Position numbers and translations under genes: made by a program. Positions 1-9,926 of a stretch of 64,000 nucleotides of DNA are shown here, piece by piece. How positions within the stretch are numbered: position 1 is the stretch's first letter; each line of letters begins with the position of its first letter. The stretch spans positions 62,001 to 126,000 of the forward strand of contig CACHJZ010000002.1 of the NCBI GenBank assembly GCA_902580275.1. The letters run 5' to 3'. Source of the stretch: an uncultured Pelagibacteraceae bacterium (lineage in GTDB: Bacteria; Pseudomonadota; Alphaproteobacteria; Pelagibacterales; Pelagibacteraceae). The notes under the pieces are model-generated. The model was not told the origin of the DNA. It worked only from the letters and a program-made list of their open reading frames with translations, and made no database searches.

Positions 1-484
1 AGTTCTGTTCTTTTCTATAGTTGTATATGTTTTTGGGGCTTATTTAATGTTAGCACAGGAAAAAATTAAAAAAATTAAATCTAATCCATCACTTTCTCCA
101 CGTATTATTTTTGGAATTTTGTCTGGATTTATTTCAGCACCAATGGGTATTACTGGCGCAATGATGAATGTACCAATATTAAGATATTTGGGATATCCGA
201 TTAGCAAATGTATCGGAAGCGCTGCTGCTATTGGTTTTTTTATATCATTTACTGGATCTATAGGCTTTTTAATTTCCGGATTTTATTTTGATGTAAATTT
301 ACCTTTTAGCATTGGTTTTATTAACATTCCTGCTTTTATTCTCTTTGTACCGATTACAAGTTTTATGGCAAGAGTAGGAGCGAATACAGTTTATAAAATG
401 GATAAATTAAAAGCTCAAAGATTGTTTGGAGTTTTTTTATATACTGTAGGTACAATATTTACTTATAGATATTTTAATATTTAA
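1..484 (+). CDS. TSUP (TauE/SafE) family membrane transporter, C-terminal part
   Basis: The reading frame is open from base 2 to the TAA at 482-484, so the gene begins before the window. The visible 160 or so residues are hydrophobic, with about four membrane segments. The stretch GILSGFISAPMGITGAMMNVP is the glycine-rich half-repeat typical of TauE/SafE permeases, which export or import sulfonates, sulfite or other small anions across the inner membrane. The substrate cannot be read from this fragment. Its stop codon touches the stop codon of the convergent mutase gene with no base between them. Confidence 0.8.
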   Translation, partial: VLFFSIVVYVFGAYLMLAQEKIKKIKSNPSLSPRIIFGILSGFISAPMGITGAMMNVPILRYLGYPISKCIGSAAAIGFFISFTGSIGFLISGFYFDVNLPFSIGFINIPAFILFVPITSFMARVGANTVYKMDKLKAQRLFGVFLYTVGTIFTYRYFNI

Positions 485-1930
485 TTAAATTTTTTGATCG
501 TATTCACCAACCTTACCAGTTTGATGTAAAAGATTATCAATAAAATTAAAAATTTCTTTTTTAATTTTATCTGAGGTCGGACTTTCAGTAACTATAACTA
601 GTGAAGGTTTATTTGATGAAGCTCTAATTAATCCCCAAGACCCATCTTTAAGAGTAAATCTTACACCGTTTACTGTCAAAATATCTATTATCTCTTGGCC
701 TTCAATTTTTATATTTTTATTTTTTAAATCTTTAATTTTAAAAGTTATGTCATCTATGACATCATATTTTTCATTATCTTTACAAAAAGGGCCCATAGTA
801 GGACTTTGATATGTTTTTGGTAGAGCATTGATTAAAACATCTAAATATTCATTTTGATTGTCTAATAATTTACATACTTGAATTGCAGAATTAATACCAT
901 CATCATATCCGTATCCTAGTGGTTTATTAAAAAAGAAATGACCACTTTTTTCAAACCCTGCTATTGCATTATCTTCATTTACCTTTCTTTTAATATATGA
1001 ATGGCCCGTCTTCCAATAAATAGTTTCACAGTTATTTTTTTTTAAAATTTCATCTTTCATAAATAATCCTGTTGATTTAACATCTACAACAAACTTTGAA
1101 TTTTTATGAGCATTAGAAATATCTCTTGCAATTAATAGACCAATTTTATCTGCAAATATTTCATTTCCCTTATTATCTATTACACCAACTCTATCACCGT
1201 CCCCATCAAACCCAAAACCAACATCTGCTTTATTTTCTTTAACACATTTAGCGATTTCATGAAGCATCGCCATATCTTCTGGATTAGGGTTATACCTTGG
1301 AAAAGTATAATCTAAATTGCAATCTAATTCTATTACATCACAACCTATACCTCTTAAAATATCTGGGGCAAAAATACCAGCAGTGCCGTTTCCACAAGCT
1401 GCCACTACCTTTAGTTTTTTCTTAATTTTATTTTGTGATAGTTCATGAATGTAAGTTTTATTAAAATCTTTCACCTCTTCATATTTTCCAGATCCTTTTG
1501 AAAATTTTTCATTCAATACTATATCTTTTAGATCTGACATTTCATCCTTGCAATGAGTTAAGCCTTTTTCAATACCCATTTTTATTCCTGTCCATCCGTT
1601 TTCATTATGACTTGCAGTTATCATTGCTACTGCATCAGAATTTAATTTAAATTGAGAAAAATATACTGTAGGTGAGAGGCACAAACCTATATCTTTAACG
1701 TTGCAACCTGTTGATAATAGCCCTTTAACAAAATTTTTTTTTACATTTTCACTATATGATCTATAATCATGTCCAACTATCACTGTTGGATTTTTTATTT
1801 TAGAAATAACTTGAGTCCCAAATCCCTTTCCAACTGAATCGATTCCCTCCTCATTAATGCTTTCTGGAAATAACCACCTTGCGTCATATTCTCTAAAGCC
1901 TAAGGGATCTATTTTTTTAAGATTAGACAT
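485..1930 (-). CDS. Phosphomannomutase/phosphoglucomutase
   Basis: This 481-residue protein belongs to the alpha-D-phosphohexomutase family, which interconverts hexose 6-phosphate and 1-phosphate in the cytoplasm. The phosphoserine loop TASHN is at residues 105-109 (Ser107), the magnesium loop DGDGDR at 242-247, the sugar loop GFEKSGHF near 325, and the phosphate-binding RASSNKPS near the C-terminus. Length fits the AlgC/ManB type. It could supply mannose 1-phosphate to the GDP-mannose-dependent polysaccharide genes at 50-56 kb, but that link is inference. It is divergent from nrdA. Whether it prefers mannose or glucose cannot be told from sequence alone. Confidence 0.88.
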   Translation of the reverse strand: MSNLKKIDPLGFREYDARWLFPESINEEGIDSVGKGFGTQVISKIKNPTVIVGHDYRSYSENVKKNFVKGLLSTGCNVKDIGLCLSPTVYFSQFKLNSDAVAMITASHNENGWTGIKMGIEKGLTHCKDEMSDLKDIVLNEKFSKGSGKYEEVKDFNKTYIHELSQNKIKKKLKVVAACGNGTAGIFAPDILRGIGCDVIELDCNLDYTFPRYNPNPEDMAMLHEIAKCVKENKADVGFGFDGDGDRVGVIDNKGNEIFADKIGLLIARDISNAHKNSKFVVDVKSTGLFMKDEILKKNNCETIYWKTGHSYIKRKVNEDNAIAGFEKSGHFFFNKPLGYGYDDGINSAIQVCKLLDNQNEYLDVLINALPKTYQSPTMGPFCKDNEKYDVIDDITFKIKDLKNKNIKIEGQEIIDILTVNGVRFTLKDGSWGLIRASSNKPSLVIVTESPTSDKIKKEIFNFIDNLLHQTGKVGEYDQKI

Positions 1931-2005
1931 GTTGATATTTGTATATTTTTTTTAATTTTTTATTGCTAAATTTTTTATTATGTTCTATAAATGTTCTGTT
2001 GATTT

Positions 2006-2053
2006 TTAATTCATATAGTGTATTAAAGATATCTTCATACAACATATAGTTGT
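2006..2053 (+). promoter_or_regulatory. Candidate pair of NrdR boxes upstream of nrdA
   Basis: Two elements resemble the NrdR box (consensus ACACTATATATAGTGT). Bases 2006-2021 end in ATATAGTGT and match about 11 of 16 positions. Bases 2039-2053 form a perfect ACAAC-ATATA-GTTGT inverted repeat. Their centres are about 32 bp apart, roughly three helical turns, which is the usual arrangement of NrdR box pairs. They lie directly before nrdA, whose ribosome-binding site AAGGG is at 2066-2070. The left box is weak, so this is a proposal. Confidence 0.42.
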
Positions 2054-2074
2054 TTAACAAATTTTAAGGGATTT

Positions 2075-4015
2075 ATGAACAAATTAGTATCTCAGGCAAT
2101 AAAGAAAGCTGTCTCAGAATATAGCAATAACAACCAGGAGTTGATTAATAAGGATAAAAGACCAGATTTATTCTCCTTAAATAATAATACTGAACTATTT
2201 CAAAACTCTAGAGGCATAACTATCAAAATAGACAGATCAAGAGATAGTAATTTAACAGATTTTGGTAAAGCAACTTTAAGCGATAGATATTTGGGTGAAA
2301 ATGAGTCATTCCAAGATCTCTTTGCAAGGGTTGCTAGTCATTATGCAGATGACAATTTACATGCACAAAGACTTTACAATTACATAAGTCAACTTTGGTT
2401 CATGCCAGCAACACCAGTTTTATCTAATGGTGGAACAACAAGGGGTCTTCCTATTTCGTGTTTTCTCAACGAGGCAGGAGATAGCCTAAACGGAATTTTA
2501 GATTTATGGAGTGAAAATGTTTGGCTAGCAGCTAGAGGAGGAGGAATTGGAAGTTACTGGGGAAACCTTAGATCTATTGGTGAAAAAATTGGAAGAGTAG
2601 GTAAGACTTCTGGAATAATTCCATTTATTAAAGTTATGGACTCTTTGACAATGGCAATAAGTCAGGGTTCTTTGAGAAGAGGATCAGCAGCATGTTATCT
2701 ACCAATTGATCATCCAGAAATTGAAGAGTTTATTGAAATGAGAAGACCTACAGGTGGTGACCCAAACAGAAAAGCTTTAAACTTACATCATGGAGTTTTG
2801 GTATCAGATGCGTTTATGCGAGCAGTAGAGATGGATGAACAGTGGGCGTTAAAAAGTCCAAAAGATGGAGCTGTTCAAGCAACTGTATCAGCAAGAAATT
2901 TATGGATTAGACTTCTAACAGCTAGAATCGAAACTGGTGAACCATATATAATTTATATAGATACAGTTAATAGAATGATCCCACAACATCATAAGCTCGC
3001 AGGTTTAACTGTTAAGACATCAAATCTTTGCAGCGAAATTACTTTACCGACGGGTGTTGACAAAGAGGGTAGAGATAGAACCGCAGTATGTTGTTTGTCC
3101 TCTTTAAATGTAGAAAAATATGACGAATGGAAAGATGATGAAAATTTTATTGGTGATGTAATGAGATTTTTAGACAATGTTCTTACTGATTTTATTGAAA
3201 ATGCACCAGAACAATTTAGTGATGCAACTTACTCTGCGTTAAAAGAAAGAAGTGTTGGATTAGGTGTAATGGGACTCCATTCATTTTTTCAAAAGAAAAT
3301 GATTCCGTTAGAATCTGTTATGAGTAAAGCTTGGAATAAAAAGATTTTTGAACACATTCATAAACATGTTGATAAAGCATCAAAAGATTTAGCTGAAGAA
3401 AGAGGACCTTGTCCTGATGCAGCTGAGTATGGAATTAATGAAAGATTTTCAAATAAAACTGCTATTGCTCCAACAGCATCTATTTCTATTATTTGTGGCG
3501 GAACATCACCAGGTGTTGAACCTATAGCTGCTAATAGTTACACGCATAAAACCTTATCTGGATCATTTAATGTAAAGAATAGACATTTAAAGCAAATCCT
3601 TGCTAAATACGATAAAGATAATGATGAAGTTTGGTCAAGCATTACAACTAATCAAGGATCTGTTTCACATTTAGATTTCTTAAATCAAAATGAAAAAGAT
3701 GTATTTAAAACAGCTTTTGAGCTAGATCAAAAATGGATAATAGAATTGAGCGCTGATAGAACACCTCATATATCTCAAGCTCAATCAATAAACATATTTT
3801 TACCTGCAGATGTGCATAAAAAAGAGCTACATCAAATTCACTTTCAAGCTTGGAAAAAAGGATTGAAAAGCTTGTATTATTGCAGGTCAAAATCAATTCA
3901 ACGTGCTGAAAATGTTAATGATGCAAAATCAACAGATATTACAGCTAACGTTTACAAATCTAACAAACAACAAGACAGTCAACCAGAATATGAGGAGTGT
4001 TTATCATGTCAGTAA
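2075..4015 (+). CDS. nrdA: Ribonucleoside-diphosphate reductase, alpha subunit (class I)
   Basis: The large subunit of class I ribonucleotide reductase reduces NDPs to dNDPs. The active-site set is present: Cys129 in PISC, the thiyl-radical motif NLCSE at 317-321 (Asn317, Cys319, Glu321), the partner cysteine in AVCCLSSLN about 25 residues later, and a C-terminal CLSC pair at 642-645 for regeneration by thioredoxin or glutaredoxin. The 646 residues are shorter than E. coli NrdA (761). The N-terminus passes almost directly into the catalytic domain, and no ATP-cone motif is visible. The end overlaps nrdB by 10 bases, so the two subunits are translationally coupled. Confidence 0.95.
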   Translation: MNKLVSQAIKKAVSEYSNNNQELINKDKRPDLFSLNNNTELFQNSRGITIKIDRSRDSNLTDFGKATLSDRYLGENESFQDLFARVASHYADDNLHAQRLYNYISQLWFMPATPVLSNGGTTRGLPISCFLNEAGDSLNGILDLWSENVWLAARGGGIGSYWGNLRSIGEKIGRVGKTSGIIPFIKVMDSLTMAISQGSLRRGSAACYLPIDHPEIEEFIEMRRPTGGDPNRKALNLHHGVLVSDAFMRAVEMDEQWALKSPKDGAVQATVSARNLWIRLLTARIETGEPYIIYIDTVNRMIPQHHKLAGLTVKTSNLCSEITLPTGVDKEGRDRTAVCCLSSLNVEKYDEWKDDENFIGDVMRFLDNVLTDFIENAPEQFSDATYSALKERSVGLGVMGLHSFFQKKMIPLESVMSKAWNKKIFEHIHKHVDKASKDLAEERGPCPDAAEYGINERFSNKTAIAPTASISIICGGTSPGVEPIAANSYTHKTLSGSFNVKNRHLKQILAKYDKDNDEVWSSITTNQGSVSHLDFLNQNEKDVFKTAFELDQKWIIELSADRTPHISQAQSINIFLPADVHKKELHQIHFQAWKKGLKSLYYCRSKSIQRAENVNDAKSTDITANVYKSNKQQDSQPEYEECLSCQ

Positions 4016-5013
4016 TAAAACAAGAAAAAAAAGAAATTATTCAACCAAAAAAAATGGGTCTATTAGTAGAAAACCCAGTTTATAAACCGTTCAGATATCC
4101 GTGGTGTTACGATGCATGGTTAACACAACAAAGAATTCACTGGCTTCCAGAAGAGGTGCCTTTAGGAGATGATGTAAGGGATTGGCAAAAAAACTTATCC
4201 CAAGCAGAAAAAAATTTATTAACGCAGATTTTTAGATTTTTTACTCAAGCGGATGTTGAAGTAAATAACTGTTATTTAAGACACTACACAACAGTTTTTA
4301 AACCTACAGAAGTATTAATGATGATGACTGCTTTTGCAGCAATGGAAACAGTTCATATAGCAGCGTACTCTCATTTATTAGATACGATCGGTATGCCAGA
4401 GTCTGAATATTCTGCATTCATGAAATACAAAGAAATGAAAGACAAGTACGATTATATGCAAAATTTTAATGTAAACTCAAAAGAAGACATTGCAAAAACT
4501 GTTGCAGTATTTAGTGCTTTTACAGAAGGACTTCAGCTTTTCGCAAGTTTTGCAATTCTCTTAAACTTCCCAAGATTTAATAAAATGAAAGGTATGGGTC
4601 AAATCGTAACTTGGTCAGTTAGAGATGAAACACTTCATTGCAATTCAATGATAAGAATATTTAAAGAGTTCATAAAAGAAAATCCAGAAGTTTGGACGCC
4701 ACAACTTAAAAAAGAACTTTATGAAGCGTGCAGAACAATTATTGAGCATGAAGATGCTTTTATTGATCTAGCTTTTGAAATGGGTCCAATGCAAGGATTA
4801 ACCGCACAGGAAGTAAAAGACTATATTAGGTTTATTGGTAATAGAAGATTATCTCAATTAGGATTAGAACCAATTTACAAAGTTGATAAAAATCCTCTTA
4901 CTTGGTTAGATACCATGTTGAATGCTGTTGAGCACATGAACTTTTTCGAAGGAAGAGCAACAGAATATTCAAAAGCATCAACTAGAGGAAACTGGACTGA
5001 AGCGTTTAGTTAA
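4006..5013 (+). CDS. nrdB: Ribonucleoside-diphosphate reductase, beta subunit (class I)
   Basis: The radical-generating small subunit, 335 residues. Ligands of the di-iron centre are visible: Asp in TQADVEV, ETVH in the next helix, Glu in FTEGLQLF, and Glu/His in RDETLH. The tyrosine in ETVHIAAYSHL sits four residues after the ligand histidine, as Tyr122 does in E. coli, so the protein should carry a tyrosyl radical. I choose ATG 4006 over an in-frame GTG at 3997 because GAGGAG (3992-3997) lies 8 bases upstream of the ATG. The stop codon abuts the convergent prpC stop, leaving no room for a terminator. Confidence 0.95.
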   Translation: MSVIKQEKKEIIQPKKMGLLVENPVYKPFRYPWCYDAWLTQQRIHWLPEEVPLGDDVRDWQKNLSQAEKNLLTQIFRFFTQADVEVNNCYLRHYTTVFKPTEVLMMMTAFAAMETVHIAAYSHLLDTIGMPESEYSAFMKYKEMKDKYDYMQNFNVNSKEDIAKTVAVFSAFTEGLQLFASFAILLNFPRFNKMKGMGQIVTWSVRDETLHCNSMIRIFKEFIKENPEVWTPQLKKELYEACRTIIEHEDAFIDLAFEMGPMQGLTAQEVKDYIRFIGNRRLSQLGLEPIYKVDKNPLTWLDTMLNAVEHMNFFEGRATEYSKASTRGNWTEAFS

Positions 5014-6138
5014 TTATCTCTGATTTAATTGAACAACTTTTCTGTGTTGGTTGCCTTTATAACTAGCTAAAGGTCTGATTAGTTTATTCGCAGCGTGTTG
5101 TTCCATTATGTGTGCTGACCAACCTGTAATTCTAGATATTACAAATATTGGCGTAAAGAAATCTGTATCAAATCCCATTAAGTGATAAGTAGGCCCAGTT
5201 GGGTAATCAACGTTTGGATGTATGTTTTTTCTATCAATCATTACTTTTTCAACAATGTCGTAAATTTTTTCAAACTTTTTATCTTTTTTAATTTTAGCAA
5301 CCTTTGAAAAATATTTTCTCATTGTTGGAACTCTTGAGTCGCCAGACTTATAAACTCTATGACCAAAACCCATAACAACTTCTTTTTTATCTAAAGTATT
5401 ATTAATCCATTTAAGGGCATTTTCAGGTTTCTTAATTTTATTCATCATGTGCATTACTTCTTCGTTTGCACCTCCATGAAGGGGTCCTTTTAAACTGGCA
5501 ATAGCTCCGGTTATTGCTCCATGAATATCAGATAAACTACTTGTAATAGTTCTTGCTGTGAATGTTGATACATTAAAACTATGTTCAGCGTATAAAATTA
5601 GAGAAACATCAAAAGCTTTGACAATTTCCTTTTGTGGCACTTTACCAAAACACATGTAGAAAAAATTTTCAGCAATATTTAAATCTTTTTTAGGTTTAAT
5701 AATTGTTTTTCCTTTTCTCAATCTATAAAAGGCAGCTAAAGCAGTAGGTGTTTTAGCCAAAATTCTAATTGCTTTTCGCATGTTTGCTTCTGGTGAAGAG
5801 TCTGTCGTTTCCTTATCCTCTAAGCCCATTACACTAACAGCTGTTCTTGCTACATCCATTGGATGAGCTTTTTTAGGCATCTTTTTTAAAATTGAATAAA
5901 GGTCTTTAGATAATTCTCTATTATTTTTTTCTTCTTTCTCAAATTTTCTTAGCTGAATAGTATTTGGAAGATCTTTATTTAAAATTAAGTAGGCAACTTC
6001 TTCAAATCTGCAATATTCACATAGGTCTTGAGCCGCATAACCTCTGTAAGTAAGAGAATTGATCTCTGGCATAACTTTTGAAACTTCTGTCTCATCAACA
6101 ACTATTCCAAGTAAACCTTTTTTTATATCTTCACTCAT
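5014..6138 (-). CDS. prpC: 2-methylcitrate synthase
   Basis: A citrate-synthase-fold protein of 374 residues. It carries the family histidines and aspartate: GPLHGGANEE, GFGHRVYKSGD and the PNVDYPTG region. The short length and position directly after prpD and prpB indicate 2-methylcitrate synthase, which joins propionyl-CoA and oxaloacetate, rather than housekeeping citrate synthase. Its ATG shares one base with the prpB stop codon (TAATG), so it is the last gene of the prpDBC operon. Some side activity with acetyl-CoA is common in the family. Confidence 0.88.
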   Translation of the reverse strand: MSEDIKKGLLGIVVDETEVSKVMPEINSLTYRGYAAQDLCEYCRFEEVAYLILNKDLPNTIQLRKFEKEEKNNRELSKDLYSILKKMPKKAHPMDVARTAVSVMGLEDKETTDSSPEANMRKAIRILAKTPTALAAFYRLRKGKTIIKPKKDLNIAENFFYMCFGKVPQKEIVKAFDVSLILYAEHSFNVSTFTARTITSSLSDIHGAITGAIASLKGPLHGGANEEVMHMMNKIKKPENALKWINNTLDKKEVVMGFGHRVYKSGDSRVPTMRKYFSKVAKIKKDKKFEKIYDIVEKVMIDRKNIHPNVDYPTGPTYHLMGFDTDFFTPIFVISRITGWSAHIMEQHAANKLIRPLASYKGNQHRKVVQLNQR

Positions 6139-7034
6139 TACTCATGACCCTTTGTATTAAAATTATAAATTTTCTCGTCTAAACTATTATATTTTTCATA
6201 ATCGACAAGCTCATATAATCTTTTTCTAGTCTGCATTTTATCAATAATATTATTCTGATGTCCATTTACATAAATGTCCCTCAATCCATCCTCAACATTT
6301 TTCATGGCCAATCTTTGTGTTGTTACAGGATAAATTACTATATTGTATCCTAAATTTTCCAATTCTTTGTAGTTTAATAATTTTGTTTTTCCAAACTCTG
6401 TCATATTAGCTAATAAGTAGCACGACAGTTCTTTTCTTACTTTTTCAAAATCTTTTTCATCTGTTAAGGCTTCTGGAAAAATAATTTCTGCTCCTGCATC
6501 AATATATGCTTTACATCTATCAATCATCTTATCAAGTCCTTCAACACTTTTAGCGTCTGACCTTGCTATAATTTTAAAATTTTCATCTTTTCTTGCAGAT
6601 ACACAATCTTTTATTTTTTTTATCATTTCATCTTTTGATATGAGCTCTTTATTATCTAAGTGGCCACATCTTTTTCTTTCAATTTGATCTTCTAAATGCA
6701 CAGCCGTTAGACCAAACTCTTCAAAAGTTTCTATTGTTTCTTTACAAGATTTAAAACCAGTATCAATGTCAACAATTGTTGGAAGATCTGTTACTCTAGA
6801 TATGAGATATGATCTAGTACTTACATCCTCAATAGTAGTCAATCCTATATCAGGGAATCCAAGATCATTTGCCATAACACCTCCAGAAACATAAACAGCG
6901 TCATATCCTATTTCTTGAATTAATTTTGCTGTTAAAGGATTATAAGCACCTGGCGCTCTAATAATTTTTTTAGATTTTAATTTATTTACAAAATCTATTC
7001 TTTTTTGACTAGGATCTTTTTCAACAAAATGCAT
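6138..7034 (-). CDS. prpB: Methylisocitrate lyase
   Basis: A 298-residue member of the isocitrate lyase/PEP mutase family. It cleaves 2-methylisocitrate to pyruvate and succinate, the last step of the methylcitrate cycle. The signature KRCGH with the catalytic cysteine is present around residues 120-124, and YVSGGVMAND with the later DIDTGF segment matches the substrate and magnesium site. Length is normal for PrpB and too short for isocitrate lyase. It overlaps prpD upstream and prpC downstream by single bases (TAATG at each junction), so the three genes form one translationally coupled unit. Confidence 0.92.
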   Translation of the reverse strand: MHFVEKDPSQKRIDFVNKLKSKKIIRAPGAYNPLTAKLIQEIGYDAVYVSGGVMANDLGFPDIGLTTIEDVSTRSYLISRVTDLPTIVDIDTGFKSCKETIETFEEFGLTAVHLEDQIERKRCGHLDNKELISKDEMIKKIKDCVSARKDENFKIIARSDAKSVEGLDKMIDRCKAYIDAGAEIIFPEALTDEKDFEKVRKELSCYLLANMTEFGKTKLLNYKELENLGYNIVIYPVTTQRLAMKNVEDGLRDIYVNGHQNNIIDKMQTRKRLYELVDYEKYNSLDEKIYNFNTKGHE

Positions 7035-8536
7035 TAAAATATAGCTTTTTTTAAATTTCTTTTTAATTTACTTTTTTTAACCACTAAATTCAATTTCCCA
7101 AGTTGACCTGATTTTAGTTTTTTTAGTTTTTGAACAACTTTAATAAATCTATCACTTTCTTTTTTTTCTAGGATACCTTTAGTTAAAGTTAAAAATTTGT
7201 TTATATAATTGTCTCTTTTAAATGGTCTTGCTCCATATGGATGTGCATCAGCCCTTTCAAGTGAGTCGGTGATTTTTTTACCATTATTTAATGTTACTAC
7301 AACTTTTGCTCCAAAAGATTTTCTTTTGGGGTTTGGATCATGATATTTTCTTGTCCATTTTTTATCTTCATGTGTCTTAATAGATTGCCAAATTTTTATT
7401 GTTGATTTCTTAGTTGCTCTCGCTCTCGTATATGATTTTATATGGTGCCAATCTCCATCTTCCAATGCAACTGCAAAAATATACATAATTGAGTGATCTA
7501 AGGTTTCTCTGCTTGCATTTGGATCCATTTTTTGTGGGTCGTTAGCGCCGGTTCCTATTACATAGTGAGTATGGTGGCTCGTAAAAATATCAATTTTTTT
7601 TATCTGATTTAAATTTCTAATTCTCTTTCTTAATTTTTTTGCTAAATCAATCAAGGCTTGAGATTGATATTCAGCTGAATATTCCTTCGTGTATGTTTCT
7701 AGAATTGCTTTTTTTGTTTCACCTCTATTTGGCAATGGAACTTTGTATAAAGCTTTTTTACCATCTAAAATTCTTGCAATAACACTATCTTCGCCTTCAT
7801 AAATTGGACTAGGAGCGCCTTCTCCTCGCATAACTCTATCTACTGCTTCTATAGCCAGTTTGCCTGCATGCGCAGGAGCAAACGCTTTCCAACTTGATAT
7901 TTCACCTTTTCTTGATTGTCTTGTAGAAATAGTTGTATGTAAAGCCTGTTGTATTGCTTGATAAATTGTTTCTGTATTTAATTTAAGCATTGAACCAATC
8001 CCCGCAGCAACACTCGGTCCTAAATGAGCAATGTGGTCAACCTTATGCTTGTGTAAACATATACCTTTCACAAGATTTACTTGGACTTCGTATGCTGTAA
8101 TAATTCCTCTTAGGAGATCTACACCACTTCTTTTTTTTTGTTGGGCAACGCTTAAAAGTGGAGGAATATTATCACCTGGATGACTGTAATCTGCAGCTAA
8201 AAAAGTATCGTGAAAATCCAATTCTCTTACCGCTGTACCATTTGACCACGCAACCCATTCACAATCGTATTTTAGATTTGAATTAACACCAAATAACATT
8301 GCTCCATTTTTTCTTGGGTGTTTAAATGCCATTTCTCTTGATGAGATTACAGGTTTTCTATTTAGAGATGCGATAGCTACAGATGCATTGTCTATAATTC
8401 TATTAATAACCATCTCAACAGACTCTTTATTTAATTTAGCATTATCACTTGCTATCTCTGCAATTTTCCATGCCAATTGTTTTTTTTTGGGACAATCTCT
8501 TTTTGATGGATAAACTTTTACTTTGTGTATAATCAA
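7034..8536 (-). CDS. prpD: 2-methylcitrate dehydratase (MmgE/PrpD family)
   Basis: This 500-residue protein belongs to the MmgE/PrpD family and should dehydrate 2-methylcitrate to 2-methylaconitate. Recognisable blocks include the ADYSHPGDN segment, [23 protein letters not shown] and [11 protein letters not shown]. The start is a TTG. Reading the minus strand, AAGGAGA lies 6 bases before it, a strong ribosome-binding site that supports this start. It is the first gene of prpD-prpB-prpC, which converts propionyl-CoA plus oxaloacetate into pyruvate and succinate. The 38 bp to the upstream lysE-like gene may hold a promoter, but none is obvious. Confidence 0.9.
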   Translation of the reverse strand: MIIHKVKVYPSKRDCPKKKQLAWKIAEIASDNAKLNKESVEMVINRIIDNASVAIASLNRKPVISSREMAFKHPRKNGAMLFGVNSNLKYDCEWVAWSNGTAVRELDFHDTFLAADYSHPGDNIPPLLSVAQQKKRSGVDLLRGIITAYEVQVNLVKGICLHKHKVDHIAHLGPSVAAGIGSMLKLNTETIYQAIQQALHTTISTRQSRKGEISSWKAFAPAHAGKLAIEAVDRVMRGEGAPSPIYEGEDSVIARILDGKKALYKVPLPNRGETKKAILETYTKEYSAEYQSQALIDLAKKLRKRIRNLNQIKKIDIFTSHHTHYVIGTGANDPQKMDPNASRETLDHSIMYIFAVALEDGDWHHIKSYTRARATKKSTIKIWQSIKTHEDKKWTRKYHDPNPKRKSFGAKVVVTLNNGKKITDSLERADAHPYGARPFKRDNYINKFLTLTKGILEKKESDRFIKVVQKLKKLKSGQLGKLNLVVKKSKLKRNLKKAIF

Positions 8537-8574
8537 ATTATCTCCTTAAATTCTCATACAGTAATAATGACTTA

Positions 8575-9174
8575 TTAATCAATTACAATCAAAATGGCGG
8601 TTATTAAAAGTAAAAATGCTAAAAAAAACTCTATTATTACTTTTATTTTATTATTCTTTACTAAATTTTTAATACCTGATCCAAAAGCAGCCCAAGGAGA
8701 AATTGAGATTGGACAAATTATAAGAGCAATACACGAGATAAATAATATAGATATGATTAAATTACCATCTTTTGGTAAAAAACCGGAAGCGGCCATACTT
8801 GAAATAGTCCATGCTTTTGGATTTACTATTTGAAATAATGCTGCCTCATAGAATTTCAGTGGCCTTGAATCATCATCTTTAATTTTACTAAATGAACCAA
8901 TTATTTTATAACCAAGATAAATTAAGTAGATTGCACATAGTATTTTCAATATATTTTGTAATTCTGGGAATATTTGAAAAATTTTTCCTAATCCAAGACA
9001 AACCAAAATCAATTGAGTTACATGACCAATAGTTATACCTGTCATGTGGGGAATACTTTTTAAAAAACCGAATTTTAATCCTGAAGCAAGAACCATGGCA
9101 TTATTTGGTCCTGGAGTTACATACATAACAAAATAAAAACTTATTAGTGCGAAGATTAAATTAGTATCAAACAT
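8575..9174 (-). CDS. LysE/RhtB family amino-acid exporter
   Basis: A 199-residue inner-membrane protein with about six hydrophobic segments. It carries the LysE-family signatures TPGPNN near the N-terminus and IVNPKAW in the middle. Such proteins export amino acids or related small molecules; the substrate cannot be predicted. Its start overlaps the end of gph by 8 bases, so the two are probably co-translated, although no functional connection is known. It precedes prpD on the same strand. Confidence 0.85.
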   Translation of the reverse strand: MFDTNLIFALISFYFVMYVTPGPNNAMVLASGLKFGFLKSIPHMTGITIGHVTQLILVCLGLGKIFQIFPELQNILKILCAIYLIYLGYKIIGSFSKIKDDDSRPLKFYEAALFQIVNPKAWTISSMAASGFLPKDGNLIISILFISCIALIICPISISPWAAFGSGIKNLVKNNKIKVIIEFFLAFLLLITAILIVID

Positions 9175-9856
9175 CTAAATATTTGGAGACAATTTTTTCT
9201 ACATTTACAAAATCTGATATGAGATGATTATGATAAATTTGTTCTATTTTTTTATCGGTATAACCATCCTCTAAAAGGATCATTGGAATATTAGCAGCCC
9301 TTGCAGCATCAGCATCGTTTTCACTATCACCGAACATTAAACATTTATCTAATTTTCCATCAATTATTTCAATTATACTAGTTAAATGTCTTGGATCAGG
9401 TTTGCAGTAATCAAATGTATTTCCTCCTGCAACATATTCAAAATAATGATATATGTTAATTTTTTTTAACAAGTCAATTGCAAGATGCTCCTGCTTATTT
9501 GTGCATACAGCCATTGAGATATCTTTCGATTTTGCCCAATCTAAAAATTCTTGAACTCCTTTAATTAACTTACTTTCAATAACTAAATTTTTACCATAAA
9601 AATCAATAAATTCTTTTACCATTTCATTTTTAATTTTTTCGTCTGTTATTTTAGAAAATTCTTTTTTTGCAGCACCCCAAATTGATCTACCAATTAAAAC
9701 AGCAGCTCCTTTACCTACCAAGTTCCTAATTTCATCTACACTTTTTGTGCTATAACCAAATTTTTTCATTACATGATTGTGTGCAGCCATTAAATCAGGA
9801 GCTGTGTCAACTAATGTGCCATCTAGATCAAATAGAATTGTATATTTTTGACTCAT
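9167..9856 (-). CDS. gph: HAD-family phosphatase, probably phosphoglycolate phosphatase
   Basis: A 229-residue HAD hydrolase. Motif I is FDLDGTLVDTAPD at residues 10-22, motif II is VCTNK, a Lys lies in KPDP, and motif IV is FGDSENDADAA. The alpha-helical cap between motifs I and II places it with Gph/PGP-type enzymes that dephosphorylate 2-phosphoglycolate. Other small phosphosugars are possible substrates. It is divergent from the glmU-glmS pair, with 70 bp between them that must hold both promoters. Confidence 0.82.
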   Translation of the reverse strand: MSQKYTILFDLDGTLVDTAPDLMAAHNHVMKKFGYSTKSVDEIRNLVGKGAAVLIGRSIWGAAKKEFSKITDEKIKNEMVKEFIDFYGKNLVIESKLIKGVQEFLDWAKSKDISMAVCTNKQEHLAIDLLKKINIYHYFEYVAGGNTFDYCKPDPRHLTSIIEIIDGKLDKCLMFGDSENDADAARAANIPMILLEDGYTDKKIEQIYHNHLISDFVNVEKIVSKYLDV

Positions 9857-9926
9857 TTTAAAAGTATTATTAAGAAATAATTTGTGAATTAAAGATCATA
9901 CATACTTAATTATAAGAAAAAACTAA

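Noticed and set aside
3997-4005. GTG as alternative nrdB start
   Set aside because: The ATG at 4006 has GAGGAG at proper spacing, while the GTG overlaps that ribosome-binding site.
9857-9926. Search for a remnant of the GlmU uridylyltransferase domain upstream of the short glmU
   Set aside because: Only 70 bp separate it from gph, too short for a remnant, and no nucleotidyltransferase motif is visible in any frame.
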